16,161 nucleotides of DNA from an uncultured Eggerthellaceae bacterium (GCA_934630905.1 CAKTXN010000041.1:1-16161); one strand, 5' to 3'. Shown: positions 1 through 7,001, numbered from the stretch's first letter. Translations and numbers: made by a program. Notes: a model not told the origin generated them from the letters alone.

Positions 1-61
1 GCGCAAGCTCTTCCTTCAGCGCTTCGGTCTCGGGGGATTTTTTACTCTTCTTGAAAACCAC
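1..61 (-). CDS. Start of a gene running off the left edge (possibly a TRAP transporter permease)
   Basis: Reading leftwards from position 61, a GTG codon opens a frame that stays open to the window edge. It encodes MVFKKSKKSPETEALKEELA, a basic then acidic N terminus typical of a cytoplasmic tail. A strong Shine-Dalgarno sequence, AAAGGAG (71-77), lies nine bases before the GTG; no ATG competes for the start. The gene lies downstream of the TAXI-family binding-protein gene on the same strand. In this family the binding protein is usually followed by a fused TRAP membrane permease, so a permease is a reasonable guess, but only 20 residues are visible and none is diagnostic. I am fairly sure a gene starts here and unsure of its product. 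Confidence 0.55.
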   Translation of the reverse strand, partial: MVFKKSKKSPETEALKEELA

Positions 62-379
62 GGAAGCTTTCTCCTTTCGCTTGATAATAAAAGGGGATCT
101 GCTGTTTCAAGAAATACTCGGCACTCAAACTGCGCCGGGTAGACCGGACGAATGTTGGGCGGTCAGGCTCCGGGTCAGGTCCGAGAAGGCACTTCACCGA
201 TATAGGGCTCAAGGACGCGAACCGCCCCAAGGAGCGTATTTCAAAGAAATGCCTGATGAAAACAAAGAATTCCCAATCAAGGGAACGAGTATTTCTTGAT
301 ACAACAGGTCGCGGCGGAACAAATCCCCGTCGCGACCCGTTTCTTGTGCGTTAAGCAGCGTTATGCCAATTCGCAGGAA
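62..379. other. Non-coding spacer with a GC-rich hairpin after the TAXI gene
   Basis: No convincing gene lies in this 318-bp spacer. Its main structure is an inverted repeat, GGTCGCG (307-313) against CGCGACC (331-337), about 43 bp after the TAXI stop codon. On the plus strand the stem extends through one G-U pair to 11 bp. On the minus strand, which is the direction of transcription, the extension contains an A-C mismatch and there is no T-run. It is therefore not a classical terminator for the TAXI transcript. It could be an mRNA-stabilising or partly terminating stem between binding protein and permease genes, which is common in such operons; this is inference. Confidence 0.4.
84..110 (-). 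promoter_or_regulatory. Possible promoter for the left-edge gene
   Basis: On the minus strand TTGAAA (105-110) precedes TATTAT (84-89, five of six consensus bases) with a 15-bp spacer, shorter than the usual 16-18. It lies just upstream of the Shine-Dalgarno sequence at 71-77. Weak evidence. Confidence 0.25.
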
Positions 380-1408
380 TTACGCAGCGGTAACGGTCTT
401 GCCCTTCTCGGCATAGTACTTCGCAGCACCCGGATGATACGGAACGTTGGTGATGGAAGTTGCCTTCTCCAGGCTCATCTCGCCGAACTTGGCGTTGGAG
501 CCAGCCAGGGTGTCCAAGTTCTCGAAGAGGTCAGCGGTGAACGCGTAGATTGCATCTTCGGAAACGCTGTTATCGGCAATGATAACTGCCTGAACGGAAA
601 CCGTGGTCACATCCTCATCGATGCCCTTGTAAGTACCAGCAGCAATAACGGACTTGCTGTAGTACGGAGAAGTCTTCATCAGAGAGTCAACATGCTCGCT
701 GTCAAGAGCAACCAGGTAAGCCTGCTTGGAAGTGGACAGCTGCGTGATAGCCGTGGTGGGAGCGCCTGCTACGATGAAAGCGGCGTCGATCTGGCCATTC
801 TGCAGGGAGTCGGCAGAATCCTGGAAGGACTGATAGGTGGGGTTGATGTCGGACTCGGTCATGCCGTAAGCGCCCAAAACATCAATCGCGTTGAAGTAAA
901 CGCCCGAACCAGCAGCACCAATGGAAACGTTCTTGCCCTTCAGGTCAGCAACGGTCTTGATGGTGGGGTCACAGGTAACAATCTGAACGGTCTCGTCGTA
1001 CAGAGCGCCAACAATGCTGAAGTCCTTAACAGCAGTGTCGAACAGGTTCTTGCCTTCATAAGCGTAAGACAGAACGTCGGACTGGCAGAAGCCCAGCTGA
1101 GCTTCCTTGTCTTCCAGAGCAATAACGTTTGCCTTGGAGCCAGCGCCAGACAGGCTGGTCACCTTGATTTTCTGGTTGTTGGTCACGTCCTGAGCAATGA
1201 CGCCGCCAACAGCGTAGTACGTACCCGATTCGCCACCGGTCACGAAGTTCAAGGTAGAACCATCGCCCAATCCCGTGTAGGAACCGCTTGCGCCAGCAGA
1301 TGCGCTGCCCGATGCAGACGCCGACGCGCTGGAGCTGGAGCTAGAGCAGCCAGCCAAGGCGACAACCATCAACGCTGCTGCCGCAACCGCAATGAGCTTC
1401 TTCTTCAT
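380..1408 (-). CDS. TAXI-family TRAP transporter solute-binding lipoprotein
   Basis: Extracytoplasmic receptor of a TAXI-type TRAP transporter, which captures a small organic acid or amino acid for a membrane permease driven by an ion gradient; the substrate cannot be read from sequence. The 342-residue protein starts with a lipoprotein signal: KKK, a hydrophobic run and lipobox LAGC, giving lipidated Cys21. A Ser/Ala/Gly-rich linker covers about 22-45. The mature domain opens with the family signature TGGESGTYYAVGG (57-69), followed by SGAGSKAN and later DLKGKNVSIGAAGSG, all typical of TAXI proteins. An ATG eight codons upstream is possible, but the chosen ATG follows a strong AGGAGG and begins the signal peptide correctly. 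Its own -10 element lies upstream. The gene beginning at the left edge may be its permease. Family assignment is secure. Confidence 0.9.
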   Translation of the reverse strand: MKKKLIAVAAAALMVVALAGCSSSSSSASASASGSASAGASGSYTGLGDGSTLNFVTGGESGTYYAVGGVIAQDVTNNQKIKVTSLSGAGSKANVIALEDKEAQLGFCQSDVLSYAYEGKNLFDTAVKDFSIVGALYDETVQIVTCDPTIKTVADLKGKNVSIGAAGSGVYFNAIDVLGAYGMTESDINPTYQSFQDSADSLQNGQIDAAFIVAGAPTTAITQLSTSKQAYLVALDSEHVDSLMKTSPYYSKSVIAAGTYKGIDEDVTTVSVQAVIIADNSVSEDAIYAFTADLFENLDTLAGSNAKFGEMSLEKATSITNVPYHPGAAKYYAEKGKTVTAA

Positions 1409-1420
1409 GTGCTTCCTCCT
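1409..1420 (-). promoter_or_regulatory. Shine-Dalgarno sequence that decides the TAXI gene start
   Basis: The minus strand reads AAAGGAGGAAGCAC directly before the ATG at 1408. AGGAGG occupies 1415-1420 with a six-base spacer. This favours the internal ATG over the in-frame ATG at 1432, which would add eight charged residues before the signal peptide. Confidence 0.85.
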
Positions 1421-1518
1421 TTTTTCCTTCATGGTGAATGCCGTCTTTTGGGCATTCAGCTTCTAAGGTGAAACCTGCGCATACGGCGCAAAGATTTCGC
1501 GAGTTTTCCTCACGCCGA

Positions 1519-1524
1519 ATTATA
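1519..1524 (-). promoter_or_regulatory. -10 element of the TAXI gene promoter
   Basis: The minus strand has a perfect TATAAT here, about 110 bp upstream of the TAXI start codon, in the AT-rich gap after the ABC ATPase gene. No good -35 hexamer lies at the standard distance (TTTAGT with a 19-bp spacer is the nearest), so the promoter may need an activator or be weak. No clear terminator was found between the ATPase stop and this site. Confidence 0.5.
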
Positions 1525-1638
1525 TGCGCAAACACTATGACGTACTAAAGCGTTTTCGGTAAAGAAACCGAATGGTAACCTGTTAGGAGCCGTTCCAAGG
1601 CGTTTTGGCAACAAAAGGGTGCGAAAAGAAACACTTCT

Positions 1639-2493
1639 CTACGAAATGTGGCCCAAAAAGTCCTTCGTGCGCTCCGATTGCGGATGATCGAAAACATCTT
1701 CGGGCGTGCCTTGCTCCACGATAACGCCGCCATCCATGAACACCACGCGATCGGCAACATCGCGCGCGAAGCCCATTTCGTGCGTAACCACAATCATGGT
1801 CATGCCGTTTTTGGCCATTTCCTTCATAACGCCCAAAACATCGCGCACGAGCTCGGGGTCAAGAGCGCTGGTCGCTTCGTCAAACAGCATCACGTGCGGA
1901 TCCATCGCCAACGCGCGCGCAATAGCAACGCGCTGCTGCTGGCCGCCGGAAAGCTGGCTGGGCTTGTAGTCCACGCGCTCTGCCAGGCCGACTTTCGTCA
2001 GCTGCTCGATGGCAACCTTCTCCGCTTCTTCCTTGCTACGCTTAAGCACTTTTTGCTGCGCCAGCATGACGTTTTTCTTCGCGGTCAAGTGCGGGAACAA
2101 GTTGAAGCTTTGGAAGACCATGCCCAGCTTGGCGCGCACCGCATTGATGTCGGTGTCCTTCGAGGTGATTTCCGTATCCTCGAAGAAAATCTGACCGCTG
2201 GTGGGTTCTTCCAGGCGATTGATGCAACGCAGCATGGTGGACTTGCCCGAGCCGGAAGGACCCAGGATTACAACCACCTCGCCACGATGAACATCCAGAT
2301 CAACGCCTTTCAGAACGTGCAGGTCGCCGAAGTTTTTCTTCAGGCCGCGGATGCTTACGACCACGTCCTGCCCTACGTGGTGCAGGTTTTCGGCGGTTGC
2401 AGTCGCAGCAGTCGCGGCGGCGCCGGCGATCTCGGACGCGGCCACGGCGGCGATTTCGGTCACGGCCACGGCGGAATTATTGGCGGCTGTCAT
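1639..2493 (-). CDS. Polar amino-acid ABC transporter ATP-binding protein (GlnQ/HisP type)
   Basis: ATPase that powers amino-acid import through the permease encoded just before it. All nucleotide-binding motifs are present: Walker A GPSGSGKST (78-86), Q-loop Gln128, signature LSGGQQQR (181-188), Walker B VMLFDEAT (201-208), D-loop SALD and switch His238 (VTHEMGFA). NLFPHLTAKKNV and the C-terminal EQGTPEDVF are typical of the GlnQ/HisP group. The protein has 284 residues, about 40 more than usual, because of an Ala/Thr-rich N-terminal extension (roughly 1-42). The start is well supported: its ATG overlaps the permease stop codon as TAATG, and AAAGGGGG lies a few bases upstream, so translation is probably coupled. 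Family certain; the transported amino acid unknown. Confidence 0.95.
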   Translation of the reverse strand: MTAANNSAVAVTEIAAVAASEIAGAAATAATATAENLHHVGQDVVVSIRGLKKNFGDLHVLKGVDLDVHRGEVVVILGPSGSGKSTMLRCINRLEEPTSGQIFFEDTEITSKDTDINAVRAKLGMVFQSFNLFPHLTAKKNVMLAQQKVLKRSKEEAEKVAIEQLTKVGLAERVDYKPSQLSGGQQQRVAIARALAMDPHVMLFDEATSALDPELVRDVLGVMKEMAKNGMTMIVVTHEMGFARDVADRVVFMDGGVIVEQGTPEDVFDHPQSERTKDFLGHIS

Positions 2494-3923
2494 TACATGC
2501 CCCCTTTCTTTACCACGGGTATGCCCATAGAGGCTTCTTGAGCTGCGAATTCGGCGTTTGCGGCGGCAACGGCTTCTTCATCGGCACGACGGCTTGTGGG
2601 AGTAGCAACGCCCTTCTTGCCGAAGCGCTTCTTACGCGAAGAACCAGCTGCGCCTCCATCGGTACCCGCAAGCTTCATCTCCAGCTTGCCCACGAACTTA
2701 GCAAGCGGCAGCGTGATGACCAGGTAGAACAGCGCCGCAACAATGTAGGGCGTAATGGAGCCAGTGGACGCCACAATGCTCTTGGAGTATTGCACGACTT
2801 CCATAATGCCAACGGCGGCCAGCAGCGAAGTGTCCTTGTACAGCAAGATAAATTCGCTGGTCATAGTGGGAATAACGCGACGAACCGTCTGCGGAATGAT
2901 AACGAAGATCATGGTTTGCGCGGCGTTCATGCCCAGCGAGCGCGAGGCCTCGTTTTGACCCTTGGGAATGGATTGAATGCCCGCGCGGAAGATTTCGCAC
3001 AAATACGCTGCGGAGTTCATGAACAGCACGATAACGCCCAGCGGGAAGTTCGGAATGTTGATACCCGCCAGCGGCAAGCCGAAAAACGCCACGTAAATCT
3101 GCAAAAACAGCGGCGTGCCACGAACAATGTTCACGTACAAGCTGCCAATGCCGCGCAGCACGGCCAGCTTCGACATGCGCATGAGCGCCAGCAACAGACC
3201 CAGCGGAATAGCGCAGGGGAACGCGCACAGCACAATGCCCAGCGCCATAAGGAAGCCGTTGAACACCACGGGGATAGAGCGGACCATAAGGGCAGGGTTC
3301 AGGAAGAGCTTCAGGAATTTGTTGTCGCACCAGGACTTATACCAACCGGAAGACTCAATAGCCTCGGCCAGCTGCTCGGGCAACGTCATTTCCGTCACAT
3401 TGATTGCGGGGATGTTGGTCAGCTCACGCTCGATGCCGGCCGACGTGTACGTGCCCGTTATCTGCTGGGAGCCGCCCGCAGCGGGAAATATCACGTCATA
3501 GACTTCCAAGCGGTAGTAATCGCCTTCGTAGCCCGCGGTATCAAACGTTGCAGTGATAGTCTGTTCCTCGGAGCTGAACTGGGCTTTCTTCAGAATAGCA
3601 ACGCGCTCGGAGCCGCCATCTTTCAGCAGCGTCACACGCGCGTCGTCCACGCCGAACGTCGTTCCCTTGGGAAACGTCAGCGTGACCTGAGTCAACGCTT
3701 CGCCCGCGTCGGCCTGGCCTTCCCAGGTGATGCGCGTTGCCTTGTTGCCCATGATTTCGGCGCCCGAGTCGCTGTTCGTCTTCGCCGTGGTTTTCACGGT
3801 GTCCAAAGCATGTGCTTGCAGCGGCAGCGCCATCAGGCACGCGAAGGCAACCAGTACGGCAAGAGCCGCGAGCACCACGCGAGTGCTTCTCGATTGTTGC
3901 GGTACTGCAATGTGATGATTCAT
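2493..3923 (-). CDS. Amino-acid ABC transporter permease with a secreted N-terminal domain
   Basis: Membrane subunit of the amino-acid importer. The C-terminal part (about 215-420) is a HisM/GlnP-type permease: several hydrophobic segments, the motif NIVRGTPLFLQ, and the ATPase-contacting EAA loop around EASRSLG (325-331). Unusually, this is preceded by about 210 residues. Residues 1-39 form a signal peptide or membrane anchor ending in AHA. Residues 40-175 form a polar segment predicted to lie outside the cell, with alternating beta-type stretches (TQVTLTFPKGTTF, TITATFD, YRLEVYDVIF), followed by a short helical linker. That domain is too short for a normal amino-acid-binding domain and I do not recognise it. 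The C terminus is a basic then acidic Ala-rich tail (425-476). AAGGA lies ten bases upstream of the ATG, and the ATPase gene overlaps the stop codon. Confidence 0.92.
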   Translation of the reverse strand: MNHHIAVPQQSRSTRVVLAALAVLVAFACLMALPLQAHALDTVKTTAKTNSDSGAEIMGNKATRITWEGQADAGEALTQVTLTFPKGTTFGVDDARVTLLKDGGSERVAILKKAQFSSEEQTITATFDTAGYEGDYYRLEVYDVIFPAAGGSQQITGTYTSAGIERELTNIPAINVTEMTLPEQLAEAIESSGWYKSWCDNKFLKLFLNPALMVRSIPVVFNGFLMALGIVLCAFPCAIPLGLLLALMRMSKLAVLRGIGSLYVNIVRGTPLFLQIYVAFFGLPLAGINIPNFPLGVIVLFMNSAAYLCEIFRAGIQSIPKGQNEASRSLGMNAAQTMIFVIIPQTVRRVIPTMTSEFILLYKDTSLLAAVGIMEVVQYSKSIVASTGSITPYIVAALFYLVITLPLAKFVGKLEMKLAGTDGGAAGSSRKKRFGKKGVATPTSRRADEEAVAAANAEFAAQEASMGIPVVKKGGM

Positions 3924-3939
3924 AGGGATGTTCCTTTTT

Positions 3940-3960
3940 CTTTACTACGCTTTACTACGC
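3940..3960 (-). repeat. Tandem 10-bp repeat in the permease leader
   Basis: TTTACTACGC occurs twice in a row (3941-3950 and 3951-3960), continued by a C before and TT after. It sits immediately upstream of the permease Shine-Dalgarno sequence. Two copies only; a function in translation or as a binding site is possible but unproven. Confidence 0.7.
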
Positions 3961-4134
3961 TTCCGCGTTCTTGCTTGTGTTGCGTTTGGGCTGGTGGGGG
4001 ATTCGTGCAACGTACAGCTGAGCCGACCTGCGTTGCAGCGGGTCATTCGGATTTGCTCCGCCAAGCGCCGCATCTCCCACCGCATGGACGCGGGGTCCGC
4101 TCAACCACAGAGGTCCGCACAACCTCCCAAACGC

Positions 4135-4170
4135 AAAATATCCGGCGAAAAGCGCATGCTTCCCGCCGGA
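4135..4170 (-). terminator. Hairpin terminator or attenuator after the first binding-protein gene
   Basis: Minus-strand RNA from 4170 to 4141 folds into a 13-bp stem (TCCGGCG, GG, AAGC paired with GCTT, TT, CGCCGGA) around the tetraloop AUGC, then TATTTT. The two middle pairs are G-U in the minus-strand RNA but would be A-C mismatches in the plus-strand RNA, so the structure fits leftward transcription. It lies between the binding-protein stop and the permease. With no obvious promoter before the permease, it may act as a partial terminator that keeps receptor expression above permease expression. Confidence 0.75.
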
Positions 4171-4193
4171 ACTTTTTCGCTACTTCAAAAAGA

Positions 4194-4991
4194 TTAGAGC
4201 CACTTGCTGCTCAGAGCGTCCAGCGTGCCATCTGCTTCAAGCTCGGCAAGCGCCTTGTTGATGGCGGCCAACAGCTCGGGGTTGCTCTTGGAAACAGCGG
4301 CGCCGTACTCTTCGCCCGTGGCATAGGTGCCCACAACGGCAGCATCGGTGTAGGAGGTGTTCACCATAGTGGAAACAACAGCAGCGTTCGTGCAAACGGC
4401 ATCAACCTTGCCAGAAGCCATTGCGGCAAAGCAGTCGTTGGAGTTCGTGAAGGACACAGCCTCGGCATCGGGATAATTCTCGCGGATGTAGGACTCACCC
4501 GTGGTGCCGCTCTGCACGGCAACCTTCACGCCTGCAGCCTTCAGGGCATCAGCGCTGGTGTACGCGCCGTCCTTCATGGTTGCAATGGACAAGTCGTCGG
4601 TGAAGTACGAGGTGGAGAAGTCAACGAGCTTTGCGCGCTCGGGGTCAATGGAAAAGCCCGAAATGCCGCAGTCAATCTGCGTACCAGCGTCAACCGCCGT
4701 CAAAATGGCGTCGAAGTTCAGAATGGAGAACTCAACGTTCAGACCCAGCTTTTCAGCGATAGCCTTGGACAGGTCGGGTTCGAAACCCACAACTTCGCCG
4801 TCCTCAAGATTCTCGAAGGGCGGATAGTCGGGGGACACGCCCACGGTCAGCGTGCCTTCCTTGACCAGCTTGTACTGGCCATCGGTGCTGGCAGATGCGC
4901 TTGCGGAGCTTGAGCTCGCAGAAGAAGCGCAACCAGCCAAAGCAACAACCATCAGGGCTGCCGCAGCGATTGCGATCAATTTCTTTTTCAT
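4194..4991 (-). CDS. Amino-acid ABC transporter substrate-binding lipoprotein (copy 1)
   Basis: Surface receptor of family 3 (polar amino-acid binding) that delivers its ligand to the permease encoded next. It has 265 residues: a signal peptide ending in lipobox LAGC (Cys21), a Ser/Ala linker (22-37), then the two-lobed domain beginning GTLTVGVSPDYPPFE. Residues expected to hold the amino acid's carboxylate and amino groups are present: Ser111 and Arg119 in SGFSIDPER, Thr164 in QSGTTGE, Asp197 in GKVDAVC. The start codon follows GAGGAACCAA. It is a close paralogue of the neighbouring lipoprotein (5381-6202), with scattered substitutions, so the duplication is not recent. It has its own promoter and terminator. 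Ligand specificity unknown. Confidence 0.94.
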   Translation of the reverse strand: MKKKLIAIAAAALMVVALAGCASSASSSSASASASTDGQYKLVKEGTLTVGVSPDYPPFENLEDGEVVGFEPDLSKAIAEKLGLNVEFSILNFDAILTAVDAGTQIDCGISGFSIDPERAKLVDFSTSYFTDDLSIATMKDGAYTSADALKAAGVKVAVQSGTTGESYIRENYPDAEAVSFTNSNDCFAAMASGKVDAVCTNAAVVSTMVNTSYTDAAVVGTYATGEEYGAAVSKSNPELLAAINKALAELEADGTLDALSSKWL

Positions 4992-5116
4992 TTGGTTCCT
5001 CTTTCCCTTTCATTTGATTGAGCAGTAGCTTGCTGCATGCGGTGCGCCGCATGAGTCATGCGCGCTGCATTTGCGCTGCACATGCAGATGCAGCTTGTTC
5101 AAGCTGAAGTGCACTT

Positions 5117-5145
5117 ATTCTAGGGCGTTTTGTTTGAGAAAGCAA
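5117..5145 (-). promoter_or_regulatory. Promoter of the copy 1 binding-protein gene
   Basis: On the minus strand TTGCTT (5140-5145) and TAGAAT (5117-5122, five of six consensus bases) are separated by exactly 17 bp. They sit about 125 bp upstream of the start codon at the edge of the AT-rich region. The -35 box matches only at TTG. Confidence 0.55.
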
Positions 5146-5309
5146 TAATTTTGCTGAAATATTCATTTTTTATGGGTATTTTTGCTATTTTATGCAAAAA
5201 GTCGCACTTTTGTATCTTTTTCTTGCGTTTCGCAGTCAGCGCAACGGTCTGTTTTGGCGCCGAGTGAGCTTTCGAGAGGAAACACTTTCCTAAAAGGATC
5301 GCGTGGCAC

Positions 5310-5345
5310 AAAAGGCGGGCGTCCACCAAACCGTAGACGCCCGCC
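5310..5345 (-). terminator. Rho-independent terminator of the copy 2 binding-protein gene
   Basis: A perfect 10-bp stem, GGCGGGCGTC (5314-5323) with GACGCCCGCC (5336-5345), and a 12-nt loop. In the leftward transcript it is followed by TTTT. It starts 35 bp after the stop codon of the 5381-6202 gene. Confidence 0.85.
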
Positions 5346-5380
5346 CAACAAACATGCCGCACCCACAAGCTCCCGCAGCT

Positions 5381-6202
5381 TTACAGGTTCAGCTCCCACT
5401 TCTCCAGAAGCGCATCAAGCGTGCCATCATTGGTCAGCTCTTCCAAAGCGCCGTTGATTTGCTCCGTCAAAGCAGGGTTCGTCTTTGCAACGACCAGGCC
5501 GTAGTCTTCGCCTGAAGGAATCTTTTTCACCATGGCGCAATCGTTGTAGGAACCGTTCAGCATGGCACCCACCACAGAAATGTTCGTGCAAGCCGCATCG
5601 GCCTTACCAGCGGTCAGGGCCGCGAAAATATCGTTTGAGCTGGTGTAAGAAATCACTTCCGCGTTGGGGTAGTTCTCCTTCATGGATGACTCGCCCGTGG
5701 TACCGCTTTGCACGGCAATCCTTACGCCGTCCGCGTTCAGCGAATCGGCCGTGGTGAACTGACCGTCCTTAAGCGTTGCCACGCCCAGATCATCGGTGTA
5801 GAAAGACGTGGTAAAATCGATTTCTTTCGCGCGCTCGGGCGTAATGGAGAAACCGCTCATGCCCAGGTCAATCTGCGTACCCGCCTCAACAGCAGCAATG
5901 ATAGAGTCAAAGTTCATAGACTTGTACTCAACCTTCAAGCCAAGCTTATCGGCGACAGCATTCACCAAGTCAACCTCAAAGCCGACAATTTGATCACCCT
6001 CAAGGTTCTCGAAAGGCGGGTAGTCAGGCGAGGTACCTACCGTCAGCGTGCCTGCATTGACAAGCTTCGCTTCCGTAGCGGCGGCGCTTGCCGCCCCCGA
6101 TGCACTTGCCGATGCGCTGCTCGAGCTTGCAGAGCTAGAGCAGCCTGCCAAAGCAACCACCATCAAAGCGGCTGCCGCGACAGCAATTAATTTCTTTTTC
6201 AT
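5381..6202 (-). CDS. Amino-acid ABC transporter substrate-binding lipoprotein (copy 2)
   Basis: Paralogue of the 4194-4991 product and of the same family 3. It has 273 residues: signal peptide with lipobox LAGC (Cys21), a longer Ser/Ala/Thr linker (22-45), then GTLTVGTSPDYPPFENLEG. Ligand-contacting residues are kept: Arg124 in SGFSITPER, the QSGTTGE loop, Asp202 in GKADAAC. Its first 21 residues are identical to those of the unrelated TAXI lipoprotein. AAGGAG lies about seven bases upstream of the ATG. No permease or ATPase gene is directly attached. The likely reading is that it shares the single permease/ATPase pair downstream and widens the substrate range or affinity of the importer; alternatively it serves a transporter elsewhere. 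A strong terminator follows it, so it is expressed as its own unit. Confidence 0.94.
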   Translation of the reverse strand: MKKKLIAVAAAALMVVALAGCSSSASSSSASASASGAASAAATEAKLVNAGTLTVGTSPDYPPFENLEGDQIVGFEVDLVNAVADKLGLKVEYKSMNFDSIIAAVEAGTQIDLGMSGFSITPERAKEIDFTTSFYTDDLGVATLKDGQFTTADSLNADGVRIAVQSGTTGESSMKENYPNAEVISYTSSNDIFAALTAGKADAACTNISVVGAMLNGSYNDCAMVKKIPSGEDYGLVVAKTNPALTEQINGALEELTNDGTLDALLEKWELNL

Positions 6203-6337
6203 TACCGTTCTCCTTGTTCCTTTTGCGCTACGCGTTTCGCCGTCCGAGTTTCCGGCGACAACACATGCCCATGACGTCTACGTTGCACGTTAACGGCTGA
6301 ACTTTGAGCCTGAACCGTTGTGCGTTTTACAAGGCGA

Positions 6338-6343
6338 ACTATA
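6338..6343 (-). promoter_or_regulatory. Possible -10 element for the copy 2 binding-protein gene
   Basis: TATAGT on the minus strand, about 135 bp before the start codon, downstream of a very AT-rich tract. ATGACA lies only 14 bp upstream of it, shorter than a normal spacer, so the -35 is uncertain. Confidence 0.3.
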
Positions 6344-6595
6344 CGACAAAATTACGTTGTCATTTGATTTAATTAATAATTTCGTAACTTTATGCATTAT
6401 TTTTAGCGATAAGCGGTTTTTTTTGCATTATTCACTGGTATTTTTCGATTTTTATAAGCTTATCTAAGAAGCAAACGACTGAATTATCACTCAAACTATT
6501 AATGGCAAGCAAGGAATCGCGCAACCAATCGCGCTCAACCCAGGCAAACAGGCGGCAAAACGCGCTCAAAACGCATTCAAAAAACGCTGCACGGG

Positions 6596-6650
6596 TCAGC
6601 TTGTCAAAAAAATGCGGCAAATGTGCAAAATATTCCTGTTCGGGGTAGGT
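6596..6650 (-). repeat. 55-nt repeat arm, left copy
   Basis: Reads (minus strand) ACCTACCCCGAACAGGAATA and onward as 30 bases identical to the right copy at 6779-6808, then 15 diverged bases, then GACAAGCTGA identical again. It is inverted relative to the right copy. Confidence 0.8.
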
Positions 6651-6778
6651 CAATGGAGCTTTGTCGGCGTCACCTCGAAAAAACCAAAGCATTGCCTAGC
6701 TTGTGAACTGGGATTATATGAATCGACCATTATTAAGAGCGCGCGGCGATGAGCAGTTTGCGTCGAATCCGCGCTCTC

Positions 6779-6833
6779 ACCTACCCCGAACAGGAATATT
6801 TTGCACATCGGAGCCGAAAAATCGACAAGCTGA
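6779..6833 (+). repeat. 55-nt repeat arm, right copy
   Basis: Same architecture as the left copy: 30 identical bases (6779-6808), 15 diverged bases (6809-6823), 10 identical bases (6824-6833). The arms have equal length with no insertion or deletion. The 128 bp between them show no homology to a transposase. Confidence 0.8.
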
Positions 6834-7001
6834 GCTCGCGCTGTCATTGCGAGAGTCTTCGAGCCCGCATATTCGTCAATGGGCGCCAATCCCGCCAAGC
6901 AGGAAAGCACGAAGGAGCCATGAACGCAACAAGGTCGCCCTGGAAGGCGCGGAGCCGCCCGATCAGGCCAGACCCCTATCAAAGTCACACGGACAAGCCC
7001 G

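Larger units (their letters stand above)
4992..5380. other. AT-rich intergenic region between the two binding-protein genes
   Basis: This 389-bp gap holds the terminator of the upstream paralogue (5310-5345) and the promoter of the downstream one (5117-5145). Between them, 5146-5230 is strongly AT-rich. It contains an 11-bp inverted repeat TGAAATATTCA (5154-5164) and the self-complementary stretch AAAAGTCGCACTTTT near 5197-5211, either of which could be a regulator site. No gene is evident. Confidence 0.5.
6203..7001. other. Long non-coding region with repeats
   Basis: About 800 bp without a convincing gene. The left part (6203-6440) is AT-rich and should hold the promoter of the copy 2 binding-protein gene, including a minus-strand TATAGT (6338-6343) and two TGCATTATT copies 31 bp apart (6393-6401, 6424-6432). 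The rest is dominated by two inverted 55-nt arms (6596-6650, 6779-6833) and a smaller inverted repeat (AGAGCGCG at 6736-6743, CGCGCTCT at 6770-6777). An 86-codon frame on the minus strand (6432-6692) lacks a ribosome-binding site and runs through the repeat, so I do not call it. Confidence 0.6.

Noticed and set aside
51..299. 82-codon plus-strand frame near the left edge
   Set aside because: No ribosome-binding site and it overlaps the start of a minus-strand gene that has one.
296..1471. 391-codon plus-strand frame opposite the TAXI gene
   Set aside because: Exact shadow of a well-supported lipoprotein gene; no ribosome-binding site or recognisable domain.
2397..4913. 838-codon open frame on the plus strand opposite three transport genes
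   Set aside because: It is antisense to the ATPase, permease and receptor genes, which have clear motifs. Its product is low-complexity (Arg/His/Gln-rich) and has no domain; this is a by-product of GC-biased codons.
6432..6692. 86-codon minus-strand frame in the long non-coding region
   Set aside because: No Shine-Dalgarno sequence; it runs through a repeat arm whose inverted partner gives the same peptide piece in an unrelated frame, so similarity there does not prove coding.
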